NCBI GenBank assembly: GCA_019636815.1
Contig: JAHBWT010000032.1
Location: 1 to 41,971 of the forward strand
Origin: Nitrospira sp.
GTDB lineage: Bacteria > Nitrospirota > Nitrospiria > Nitrospirales > Nitrospiraceae
Length of the DNA: 41,971 nt
Direction of reading: 5' to 3'
The translations under genes and the position numbers were made by a program. How positions within the stretch are numbered: position 1 is the stretch's first letter; every line of letters begins with the position of its first letter. A model generated the notes under the pieces. It was not told the origin of the DNA and searched no databases. It saw only the letters and a list, made by a program, of their open reading frames with translations. Below are positions 26,442-34,258 of the stretch, piece by piece.

Positions 26442-26897
26442 ATGATGCGACCCATGTTGATACCAGCGGCGGACGCGCCGGCCGAACATGACGAGGAGAC
26501 ATTCCATTCACTGTTGGACTTCGAACATCAGCGTTGCCTGCAATCCGGGCAGGCCTTTCATCTCTTGCTCTGTCGTCTCTCGACTCCAGAAGGGGCTCGG
26601 CTCCCGATGAATGAGTCGGTCAAGGGCATCATGGTGTCGGCGATGAGAGAATCGCTTGGCCGGACGGATCAGATGGGTTGGTTTCTCCAAGATCTTGTGC
26701 TGGGTGCACTGCTGCTGAGCGTGGACACAAAGCAGTTGGTTGTGTCGAATAGCGCCGGAAGGAATCGCATTCGACGGCATATCGAAAGCCGGCTCGCGCA
26801 CGCGCATCCATCTTTAGTCGTACAGCTCTACAAATTTCTTGATCTGCCTCGCGTCAGAGGAGACGTACAAGTCCGGACTTTTGCGATGCCCTGCTAA
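26442..26897 (+). CDS. Hypothetical protein, possible cyclase-like fold
   Basis: A 151-residue soluble protein without signal peptide or membrane helix. HSLLDFEHQRCLQSGQAFHL and QMGWFLQDLVLGALLLSVDT recall the alpha/beta arrangement of GGDEF-like regulatory domains seen near exopolysaccharide loci. No GGDEF motif or other catalytic residue is present. I do not assign a function. It lies 44 nt after the zinc-finger gene and 10 nt before the next small gene, so the three are probably an operon. An adjacent ATG at 26445 is an alternative start. Confidence 0.55.
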   Translation: MMRPMLIPAADAPAEHDEETFHSLLDFEHQRCLQSGQAFHLLLCRLSTPEGARLPMNESVKGIMVSAMRESLGRTDQMGWFLQDLVLGALLLSVDTKQLVVSNSAGRNRIRRHIESRLAHAHPSLVVQLYKFLDLPRVRGDVQVRTFAMPC

Positions 26898-26907
26898 GGA
26901 GGACCGT

Positions 26908-27135
26908 ATGCGATGTGTGCGCTGTACCGGCATAAAAGTACCTGAGGTCATCACCGAGGGAGGGGCCAGAGCGTTGGCGCTGCGTTGCCTTCTTTGCGGA
27001 GATGTCACCGACCACGTGATCGCCAGGAACCGCCAACGATCACGGCACATACGCCCGAGTCGGGCTCGGACACCGGTCTATGGGAGTCGTAAATGGGATA
27101 GACTCCGCTCTTGGGAAGAGGTCTATCCGGATTGA
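26908..27135 (+). CDS. Small zinc-ribbon protein, unknown function
   Basis: A 75-residue protein with two CxxC pairs, MRCVRC at the N-terminus and LRCLLCGD about 24 residues later, the layout of a zinc ribbon. The rest is very basic (HVIARNRQRSRHIRPSRART), which suggests nucleic-acid contact. The start at 26908 is set by an ideal AAGGAGG 5 nt upstream; the frame upstream to 26839 belongs to the end of the preceding gene. Last gene of the small-gene group. Function unknown. Confidence 0.68.
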   Translation: MRCVRCTGIKVPEVITEGGARALALRCLLCGDVTDHVIARNRQRSRHIRPSRARTPVYGSRKWDRLRSWEEVYPD

Positions 27136-27320
27136 ACGGCATAGAAGCGGTTCCGATACCACCTCGTTAATTTTCCGACCTTCGCACTTCGAGCGACACA
27201 GCCGTAACCGTACAACTCAGGAAGCATGGCATCCGTACGTTTCGGAGAATAGGAGCCTCCGTACTGGCCGCCCGATAGCACCGACTGTAATTGATTGAAT
27301 CCTTGGGCAGGTGAGCAGAC

Positions 27321-27358
27321 AAAATGCGGGCCCCGGATTATCGTTCCAAGGGCCCGCA
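27321..27358 (-). terminator. Rho-independent terminator after phoX
   Basis: A perfect 9-bp stem, TGCGGGCCC (27325-27333) paired with GGGCCCGCA (27350-27358), with a 16-nt loop. On the minus strand it is followed by TTTT (27321-27324). It lies 18 bp past the phoX stop. The 27136-27320 stretch between it and the zinc-ribbon gene shows no other feature. Confidence 0.82.
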
Positions 27359-27375
27359 CCATACTCTTTGCAGCG

Positions 27376-29334
27376 TCAGCTGCCGATCTTGCCGCCGTCG
27401 TCCTTGGTAATCACGATACAGGCGGAGCGGGGCCGCCCGCCTGATGGACCGTCCGGCCAGGAGCTGAACTGCTTCGGGTTGGCCGGATCCCCGGGGAGAT
27501 CGTCCGGCCGTTCACCAGGATGCTGGATCCCGACGAACATCGCTCTTTCATCCGGCGTCACCATGACCCCCGTCACTTCGCATCCGGCCGGTCCCACCAG
27601 GAACCGGCGGGTTTCCCTCGTCTCCGGGTCGACGGCAAGCATCACGTTATTGCCGAATCCGGCATAGCTGCCGGAATTGATGGTACTGGCCGAGACATCG
27701 GTTTGGACCCAGAGACGGTCGCTGGGATCCACATAGATACCGTCCGGCGACCCGTACTTGTCGCCGACGATCGTGGAGCCATGGGCCGGATCGGCCGGAT
27801 CCCCGCAGAAAGCAAAAATGTCCCAGCCGAAGGTCGGTTCGGTCCAGTCCTGACGGTAGAACCAGCGAATGAGGTGGCCGTAGTTATTGATCGCGCGTGG
27901 ATTCGGCGCATCCACCGGCGGACGCGCCGAACCGGCGGCGGTCGACCCATCGGGATTGTTCACCGAAGGGGGGGTGGAGCCACGCCGGTTATTGTTCGTG
28001 AGCGTCGCGATGGCGGTAAGGCTCTTCGGGAACGTATCGATCCACTCGGGCCGATCCATCATGGTCGCGCCGGCCGCGTCGGCAGCGCCGCGTGTATTGA
28101 TCAGAATGTCGTTCAAGGACCAGCCGGCCAGTCGTGGATTATCCGGCGTCAGCGTCAGCCATTCTCCGGCTCCGTTCTCATGGAATTTGGCGACGTAGAG
28201 GATCCCGTCGTCAAGAGGGTTGATTCCTCGAGCCTGAGCCACGCGCCAAGGCAGATTGGAAACGTAGCGATAGATGTATTCGTTGCGTTCGTCGTCTCCC
28301 GTGTACACCACCACGCGGCCGTCGCGCGCGACCTGCACCCAGGCGCCTTCATGTTTCAACCGTCCGAGCGCGGTGCGTTTCACCGGCGTCGAGTGAGGTT
28401 TGAATGGATCGATTTCCACCACCCAGCCGAAGCGGTTGGGCTCGTTCGGCTCCTCGTCCACGCGGAACCGTTTGTCGGTCGTATGCCACAGGTAGCCGAA
28501 TCCGTCGGCGGTTATACCATAGCGCCGCTCCAGCGGCGTCTGCGGGCCGTTCTTCCGAAAATAGCCGTTGAAGTTTTCTTCGCAGGCGAGATACGTTCCC
28601 CAGGGCGTGAAGCCCATGGCGCAGTTGTTCAATGTGCCCAGCACCCGGCGCCCGGTGGAATCCTCGCTGGTCACGAACCGAGGATCGCCCGCGGCAGGAC
28701 CGCCGATCTCGATCGGGGTCAGGCCCGTGATACGGCGGCCAAAGTGGGAGGGGCGTTGCACCAGCCATTCCCCGCTGGTCGTCCGCCTGACTTCGACGAC
28801 CGAAACCCCGTGGGCGTTGAGTGATTTCTTGGTTTTCTCCTCATTCCAGTTCGCTACCCCGTCCGGAAACAGCAGCCCGTCGTCGGTGTATTCGTGATTC
28901 TGCACCAGCAATCCGCGCTGAGACCCGATGAGAGGGAAATAAACCAGGCCATCATGGTGCATGCCGACTTGCAGCGCCTGTTCCGCCGCGCTGTTGCTCG
29001 CATCCTGCTTGAAGGCCGGTCCATTCGACACCGGATCGCCCCAAGCCGTCAGCACCTTCGCGGTGTACCCTTTCGGGACAATCACCTCATCCGTCACCTG
29101 AGCTGGAACACTTTCGAAACCGAGCAATGACTTTCCCCCCCCTCTCTCGACATTGCCACGGGCCGAGGCAGGGACCGATCTCAGCAAAGCTTCGACGCCG
29201 CCCAGCGAGAGCGCCGCGGCAGCCGCGAGCCCTTTGGTCAGCACACTCCGCCGAGACAAACGAGCCTCGACCACCTCTCGGAAATGTTCATTGCCGGAAG
29301 TGTTGCTCCCACCTTCATCATCGATGATCGACAT
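27376..29334 (-). CDS. phoX: PhoX-family alkaline phosphatase (DUF839), Tat-exported
   Basis: A 652-residue PhoX-type phosphatase. The N-terminus has a twin-arginine signal, LSRRSVLTKGLAAAAALSL, around residues 26-44, as expected for a cofactor-loaded periplasmic or surface enzyme. The body has DUF839 hallmarks such as GLLVQNHEYTDDGL, GTLNNCAMGFTPWGTYLACE and NNVMLAVDPETRETRRFLVG. PhoX enzymes hydrolyse phosphate monoesters using Ca and Fe. The start at 29334 has GGGAGGGGAG upstream; a longer frame to 29388 has no such site. Expressed divergently from the RMD1-type gene across a six-unit Pho-box-like array. The gene ends at a clear terminator. Confidence 0.93.
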   Translation of the reverse strand: MSIIDDEGGSNTSGNEHFREVVEARLSRRSVLTKGLAAAAALSLGGVEALLRSVPASARGNVERGGGKSLLGFESVPAQVTDEVIVPKGYTAKVLTAWGDPVSNGPAFKQDASNSAAEQALQVGMHHDGLVYFPLIGSQRGLLVQNHEYTDDGLLFPDGVANWNEEKTKKSLNAHGVSVVEVRRTTSGEWLVQRPSHFGRRITGLTPIEIGGPAAGDPRFVTSEDSTGRRVLGTLNNCAMGFTPWGTYLACEENFNGYFRKNGPQTPLERRYGITADGFGYLWHTTDKRFRVDEEPNEPNRFGWVVEIDPFKPHSTPVKRTALGRLKHEGAWVQVARDGRVVVYTGDDERNEYIYRYVSNLPWRVAQARGINPLDDGILYVAKFHENGAGEWLTLTPDNPRLAGWSLNDILINTRGAADAAGATMMDRPEWIDTFPKSLTAIATLTNNNRRGSTPPSVNNPDGSTAAGSARPPVDAPNPRAINNYGHLIRWFYRQDWTEPTFGWDIFAFCGDPADPAHGSTIVGDKYGSPDGIYVDPSDRLWVQTDVSASTINSGSYAGFGNNVMLAVDPETRETRRFLVGPAGCEVTGVMVTPDERAMFVGIQHPGERPDDLPGDPANPKQFSSWPDGPSGGRPRSACIVITKDDGGKIGS

Positions 29335-29425
29335 AAACTCCCCTCCCTGTTTGAATGTGAATGAATGGCCCGTTGACGTTGCGTCCAAGGCGCCTTCGGA
29401 CGCGCGACCACTTTCACAAAGGGTG

Positions 29426-29487
29426 ATTACAGGGCAGTCACACGCTGGTCATCCTTTCGTTACAGGCTGGTCATCCTTTCGTTAACC
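29426..29487. promoter_or_regulatory. Six-unit Pho-box-like array between phoX and the RMD1-type gene
   Basis: Six pentamers start every 11 bp: ATTAC 29426, GTCAC 29437, GTCAT 29448, GTTAC 29459, GTCAT 29470, GTTAA 29481. Read toward phoX they give 7-bp units separated by 4 bp (GGATGAC, CTGTAAC, GGATGAC, GTGTGAC, CTGTAAT), close to the Escherichia coli PhoB consensus CTGTCAT. Read the other way, TCCTTTCGTTA matches the pstS box TCCTTTCGTAA. Part of the array (29448-29485) is a 22-bp tandem repeat. No strong -10 is visible on either side, so I cannot say which gene is controlled; both are possible. Confidence 0.68.
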
Positions 29488-29572
29488 GTCGCCGGACCGG
29501 ACAGTGGACGTGTGACGTGCATCGGTGAGTAGGAGCACCCATCCATGAAGGAAGGACGATAATGTTAGAATC

Positions 29573-30682
29573 ATGGCAACCGAGAAAGCTGCGATGCCTG
29601 AACGCGTCACCATCACCAAGGGAACCTGCTTCGCTTTCTTCGCCTACGACGTCGGCCTCTCCATCAACTTGACTGACGCGGAGCAGCGGACCATCACCGG
29701 AACGGAACGGGGGCGCTTGCGCCACAAGACTCGGGCCCCTCAGTACTTCGAGTACCGGCCGGCTCCGCTGCGGCTCGTTCAGGAAGGGAGCGTATTCGAC
29801 GTCAGTCGGTATCAGGCGAGTCCCACCGTCGAAGCCATGGTGTACGACTTCGGGGCGGTGACCGTCATCTATCGCTTCCCGCTCGACGGACCGTTCGACC
29901 GGTTGCTGGAGCTGAGCGAGTCGCTCTACGAGAACGATCGACTGCTGGCCGAGTCGCGTATCCGCGTGGAGCAGCTGGTTCAAGCGCTGCGGCCTGCGAT
30001 CGAGCGGCCGTCCATTGCAGAGGAGGTGGAGGACTACATCATCTTTTCCATCGAGTCGTACACGCCGGCAGAGAGACCGCCGCCGTGGACGAGCAACGAA
30101 ACCCACTTGGCGCATATCCTGCGTGCGGAACGGACACCGCTTTCGGAGCAAGAGGTGGCCGACGCCGTGTCGTGCCGGATCTCGTTCGGGCAAGAAGATG
30201 CTGCGGTCATCGACTGGCATTCAGCGGTGCTGTTCGGCAAAGAGATGGATGACGTGCGCGCCGTCTTGGAGTTCGCCAACGTCGAGTTGCTGGAGATGCG
30301 GATGCTCGACGAACAACTCGACCGGGCGCTGGACGAAGGCTACGAGGCGTTGTCTCGGAAGCCGCGCCTCCTGTCACTGCCCGGCTCACACGGAAAAGAC
30401 ACCATGCACATCGCGCAACTCCAAGTGGACAGTGCCTTGCTCTTCGAGCGCGTCACGAACACACTGAAACTGTTGGGCGATCAGTACCTGGCGCGTGTGT
30501 ACCGGCTCGTCTCGCAGCGCTTCCATTTGGAGGCTTGGGACGCCAGTATTCTGCGGAAATTGCAGACGCTGGAAAGCATCTACGGCAAGATGTCGGATCG
30601 AGCCGGCACCAGGCGAATGGAGGTGCTGGAGTGGATCATCATCATGTTGATCGCGCTCTCCATCGCGGTGTCATTGCTCTGA
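29573..30682 (+). CDS. RMD1/YagE (DUF155) family membrane-anchored protein
   Basis: A 369-residue protein of the RMD1/DUF155 family, known from mitochondrial yeast Rmd1 and bacterial homologues. The N-terminal part (TCFAFFAYDVGLSINL) leads to VEAMVYDFGAVTVIYRFPL. A central motif follows, DWHSAVLFGKEMDDVRAVLE, then FANVELLEMRMLDEQLDRAL. A helical part precedes a single C-terminal transmembrane helix, EWIIIMLIALSIAVSLL. The protein thus seems to be tail-anchored with a cytoplasmic body. No enzymatic activity is known for the family. The start could also be the ATG at 29594. The Pho-box-like array upstream suggests phosphate-linked expression. Confidence 0.78.
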   Translation: MATEKAAMPERVTITKGTCFAFFAYDVGLSINLTDAEQRTITGTERGRLRHKTRAPQYFEYRPAPLRLVQEGSVFDVSRYQASPTVEAMVYDFGAVTVIYRFPLDGPFDRLLELSESLYENDRLLAESRIRVEQLVQALRPAIERPSIAEEVEDYIIFSIESYTPAERPPPWTSNETHLAHILRAERTPLSEQEVADAVSCRISFGQEDAAVIDWHSAVLFGKEMDDVRAVLEFANVELLEMRMLDEQLDRALDEGYEALSRKPRLLSLPGSHGKDTMHIAQLQVDSALLFERVTNTLKLLGDQYLARVYRLVSQRFHLEAWDASILRKLQTLESIYGKMSDRAGTRRMEVLEWIIIMLIALSIAVSLL

Positions 30683-30752
30683 TGGGAGCGCGAAGGGGAT
30701 GGGATGCGGAGAGATTCACCGGCATAAGTCGACGGCACATGTGAGTCTCCGG

Positions 30753-32924
30753 CTATGGCCGAGATTTCCAATGACTCAAGAACCATTCCTGAGAATTCAC
30801 AGCCGCGTCACCGTCTGCCTGGTGCGTTCGCTCATAGGTCCCGTCGGCGAGCAACCGTCTCGCTTGCACATTGTCCCGTAGCCCGACACCGAGCATGTCA
30901 TTGATGATGACCTCGCGCCATCGAGGATCTTCCACAGGGAAAAGCACTTCCACCCTGCGATCCAGGTTACGCGGCATCAGATCAGCGCTTCCCATCAACA
31001 CCTCGTTCTGCGCACCGTGACGAAAATAGTAGATCCGCGCATGTTCCAGAAAACGCCCGACCACCGAGGTGACGGTGATGGTTTCGCTGACCCCCGGGAG
31101 GCCCGGTCGCAGACAGCAAATACCCCGCACCTGAAGATCAATCCGGACTCCGGCTTGCGACGCTCGGTACAACGCTTGAATACACTGCGTATCGACTAAC
31201 GCGTTCATCTTGAAAGCGATATATCCATCACCGTACCGGCGGTGGCGGGAGGTCTCGCGCTCGATCCGATCAAGCAATTGTTGTCTGAGCGTCGTCGGTG
31301 CAACGAGTAACTTGGAATAGGAGTTCTTGCGGGAGTACCCGGTCAGGGAGTTGAATAGATCGGACACGTCGCGGCTGATGTCGGGGTTGCACGTAAAATA
31401 GCTCACATCGGTATAGATGCGCCCGGTGACGACGTTATAGTTTCCGGTGCCGAGATGGACGTAGCGACGGATTCCATCCGGTTCGCGCCGGACGATGAGA
31501 CAGACCTTCGCGTGTGTTTTAAGCCCTCGTACGCCATACACGACATGCACACCCTCATCCTCAAGTTTTCGGGCCCATTCAATATTATTCTCCTCGTCGA
31601 AGCGAGCTTTGAGCTCGACCAAAACCGCAACTTGCTTGCCGTTGACACGGGCCTCCAGTAGTGCCTCGACAATGGGTGATTTCGGATTCACGCGATAGAG
31701 GGTCTGTTTAATGGCGAGGACGTCGGAATCGTTGGCGGCCTCTCGTAGAAACTCCACGACCGGCATAAAGCTGTCATAGGGATGGTACAAGAGCACATCC
31801 TGTTGACGGACGGCGGCCAGGAGACCGCCTGCTTTGCTCAAACTGGAAGGGATGGACGGAACGAACGTCGGATCCTTGAGGTCGGGGCGATCGAGGGCGT
31901 ACAGTTCGCGAACCTCGGCCATGCCGATCGGGCTGTCTCCTGCGTAAACGAGGTACGACGGCAGCTGAAGGTTTCTGGTCAGAATCTCGCGGATGTGGCC
32001 CGGTGTCGCCGCATCCAATTCCAATCGAACAGCCGACATGAACTCCCGCTGATCGAGTTGCTCTTCCACCGCCTCAATCAGATCGGAAGCTTCGTCTTCC
32101 TCAATGGCCACGTCGGCATCTCTCGTCACACGGAATGGGTATGATGCGACAACCTCCAGACCGGGGAAAAGATCGTCCAGGTTATGCGCGATGATCTCCT
32201 CCAGCCAAACAAATTGCTGCACTTTCCCCGCTCCGACCAATCCCATCTGCCGCAGGGCGGCATCCTCGTCGGTAGGGATGGGAACCAGTCGAGGGAAGAC
32301 ACCGGGCACTTTGACACGCGCGAAACAATCACCACGCTCAGGGTCCCTTACCAATACGGCAAGATTAAAACTCAGACTCGAGATATGCGGGAAGGGATGG
32401 GTGGGATCAAAGGCGAGCGGAGTCAGCACGGGAAATATTTCGCGCTGAAAATACTGTTGGATCACCTCTCGCTCCCTCGGTCCCAACTCCGCATAATGCA
32501 GGATACGAATGCCTGCCTCTCGCAAGGCCGGTAAAACATCCTGCTTCCAACAGATGTCGTATCGTTCATAATGGGCGCCCAACTCATGGTTGATGGCCAA
32601 TATTTGCTCAGATGGCGTCATGCCGTCCGGCGTTGTTCCTCCTGTCCCGGTTGCCACCTGGCGGCGGAGGCCGGACACTCGAATCATGAAGAATTCGTCC
32701 AGGTTCGTGGCGAAGATTGTCAGAAATTTCACTCGTTCCAAGAGGGGATGCCGCCTGTCTTCGGCTTCTTCAAGGACCCGCAGATTGAATCGCAACCAGC
32801 TGAGCTCGCGATTCAAGAAATGGTCCGGTTTCTCGATGACTTCCGATTGTTCAATGGCCGGATGTCGCTGTTCCGCAGAATGATCGATCGTAGGAGATGG
32901 TGCCAGCACGTGCATTTCGTTCAT
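30753..32924 (-). CDS. ppk: Polyphosphate kinase 1
   Basis: A 723-residue PPK1 that reversibly makes polyphosphate from ATP. Its N-terminal domain begins at FLNRELSWLRFNLRVLEEAE (residues ~36-55). The phosphate-carrying histidine is His471 in GLKTHAKVCLIVRR. The second essential histidine is His628 in LEHARIYYF. HLGTGNYNVVTGRIYTD is the usual conserved block. The start is placed at 32924 because AGAGGG lies 6 nt upstream and the family start fits. An open frame continues to 33233 but passes through the Pho-box-like promoter at 33044-33101, so that extension is very probably untranslated. The length agrees with the family (about 690-730). Confidence 0.94.
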   Translation of the reverse strand: MNEMHVLAPSPTIDHSAEQRHPAIEQSEVIEKPDHFLNRELSWLRFNLRVLEEAEDRRHPLLERVKFLTIFATNLDEFFMIRVSGLRRQVATGTGGTTPDGMTPSEQILAINHELGAHYERYDICWKQDVLPALREAGIRILHYAELGPREREVIQQYFQREIFPVLTPLAFDPTHPFPHISSLSFNLAVLVRDPERGDCFARVKVPGVFPRLVPIPTDEDAALRQMGLVGAGKVQQFVWLEEIIAHNLDDLFPGLEVVASYPFRVTRDADVAIEEDEASDLIEAVEEQLDQREFMSAVRLELDAATPGHIREILTRNLQLPSYLVYAGDSPIGMAEVRELYALDRPDLKDPTFVPSIPSSLSKAGGLLAAVRQQDVLLYHPYDSFMPVVEFLREAANDSDVLAIKQTLYRVNPKSPIVEALLEARVNGKQVAVLVELKARFDEENNIEWARKLEDEGVHVVYGVRGLKTHAKVCLIVRREPDGIRRYVHLGTGNYNVVTGRIYTDVSYFTCNPDISRDVSDLFNSLTGYSRKNSYSKLLVAPTTLRQQLLDRIERETSRHRRYGDGYIAFKMNALVDTQCIQALYRASQAGVRIDLQVRGICCLRPGLPGVSETITVTSVVGRFLEHARIYYFRHGAQNEVLMGSADLMPRNLDRRVEVLFPVEDPRWREVIINDMLGVGLRDNVQARRLLADGTYERTHQADGDAAVNSQEWFLSHWKSRP

Positions 32925-33524
32925 CGAGAACCCTCTCAAGCGAATCGGAACTCGTCGCAGGCAGAGCTGACCTGCATCGTGAGCGGTGAAGGACTCACCG
33001 CGAACCCAGAGAACCGGCATCATGCCGAACTCTAAGGGGCGAGATTCTAGCCTGTCCAAGATCACAACATCGTTACAGGTCGGTTGCGGGTGTGTAATAT
33101 TTGACTCTCCTGCTCCGTCGGAAACTTGACCGGACCATGAATGTGGAATGTGCATAAAAACTCTTCCCCGCTTGTATTTGGTTACTTTTCGCAGCCGCTT
33201 TTGCTCTGACCCGGCCCTTTCATCAGGCATCATCGAGGCAGAGGTCCAGTCTGAAGAGGCTGTATGGTTAGAATCAGGTCAGGCCGTTGCGACGAGCCTT
33301 TTGGGCGGCCGGATGGAAATCCCTCTCGGCGCTCAGGAGGTGGTGATCGATTCCGGTACGAACGGGATCAACGGGCTGGTCGTGACATCCCGTCGACCGT
33401 TGAGGTTTTTAAGCCGTGCTCTGACGTGGAGTTCGAAAGTGTTGGACCTCAACGAGAAGGTCCTGGAGGAGAAGATCTTGCCGACGTTCAGCCTCATCAG
33501 GACAGAGCGGCCGCTCCGGCGTCC
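32925..33524. other. Gap between ppk and higA-like gene
   Basis: About 600 bp without a gene I can support. It contains the ppk leader (32925-33043) and the Pho-box-like promoter (33044-33101). The rest (33102-33524) has open frames on the plus strand (up to ~190 codons), but they run antisense through the HigA-like gene, have no good ribosome site, and show no recognisable family. It may hold gene remnants. Confidence 0.5.
33044..33101 (-). promoter_or_regulatory. Pho-box-like promoter of ppk
   Basis: On the minus strand, 7-bp units AATATTA (33095-33101), CCCGCAA (33084-33090), CCTGTAA (33073-33079) and GTTGTGA (33062-33068) lie at 11-bp steps. They are followed by 12 nt and the -10 TAGAAT (33044-33049). 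The two units nearest the -10 are the best matches to known Pho boxes. The leader to the ppk ATG would be about 110 nt. Confidence 0.66.
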
Positions 33525-33818
33525 CTACCTCTTTGCCCGACGACGCACCCGCAAGAACACGGATGTGTGCGACCGCTTGTCGTACAGATCCTGCAATCGA
33601 AGCCAGTACCGTGTGGTCGTCTTGAATCTCATCGCCAGTCTGGCCGCGAGTGGCATGGTCACAGATCGTTTCCCGGCTATGAAATTCGCGAGTTCCTCGG
33701 GCAAGACATCAATCGATTCCGCTAAATGACCCACGGTAACCGGAGGCTCGACCGGCTTCATGTAGACTTCGGCCAGCACTTCCCCAGGATGGATGGGTTT
33801 TTCGGATAGATCCGGCAA
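33525..33818 (-). CDS. HigA-family antitoxin-like XRE regulator (orphan)
   Basis: A 97-residue helix-turn-helix protein of the HigA type. IHPGEVLAEVYMKPVEPP is the characteristic N-terminus, followed by VGHLAESIDVLPEELANFIA, GKRSVTMPLAARLAMRF and TTTRYWLRLQDLYD. The C-terminus is unusually basic (VFLRVRRRAKR). It starts with TTG at 33818, with GAGGTG about 4 nt upstream. No HigB toxin frame is visible on either side, so it is an orphan, or it has lost its partner. A tandem 7-bp repeat just upstream (33842-33855) could be its operator. Confidence 0.75.
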   Translation of the reverse strand: MPDLSEKPIHPGEVLAEVYMKPVEPPVTVGHLAESIDVLPEELANFIAGKRSVTMPLAARLAMRFKTTTRYWLRLQDLYDKRSHTSVFLRVRRRAKR

Positions 33819-34258
33819 TGGACACCTCGTTCTTTTACTTTATTGATCATTGATCGTCTCTTGCAACCCCGAAAAGACCCTTGAGAAGACCAAGTGAAAC
33901 TCTAGGGAGACTGGTAAAGGATTTCGCCAGATTTTGCCCCGTGACCGTTCAACACCACTCCCACTCGGAGACACCTAGCAGTCATCGATAGCCGGATTAC
34001 AGCGCTCCATCGTTATTGTCCAGGGTTTGTACGTGAGCGCCTCCAGGCCTTCAGAGCAGGCTGTGCTGCTCGGTAACCGTGTCTTGAGCCGGAATTTACG
34101 GCTTCTGCATCCTTTTTATACCCGTTTGCAACACACCCGCCGTATCTTCCGTCGTAGAGACTGTTGCCGTGCTTCGGCACCGGGGCGCGTACGCGGCATC
34201 GAAACGCCATGAGGCTCGCCCTCCTTTATGGGACGATCCGGACGAAAGAAATTCCCGT
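33819..34258. other. Gap upstream of the 5'-nucleotidase-like gene
   Basis: 440 bp without a supported gene. The part next to higA holds the direct repeat at 33842-33855. A search by eye on the minus strand found no HigB-like frame. Between 33856 and 34258 short open frames exist on both strands but none has a ribosome site plus a recognisable sequence. The promoter of the 5'-nucleotidase-like gene must lie here but I could not place it. Confidence 0.45.
33842..33855. repeat. Tandem ATTGATC repeat, candidate HigA operator
   Basis: ATTGATC occurs twice in direct tandem (33842-33848 and 33849-33855), and the junction also forms the palindrome TGATCA. It lies 24 bp upstream of the TTG start of the HigA-like gene on the minus strand, a position expected for an autoregulatory operator. 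Seen in sequence; function inferred. Confidence 0.45.

Noticed and set aside
32925..33233. N-terminal extension of polyphosphate kinase
   Set aside because: It would run through the phased Pho-box units and the TAGAAT hexamer, and it does not resemble PPK1. The ATG at 32924 has a ribosome site.
33148..33729. 193-codon plus-strand frame
   Set aside because: The second half is antisense to the HigA-like gene. No ribosome site or family feature is visible in the first half.
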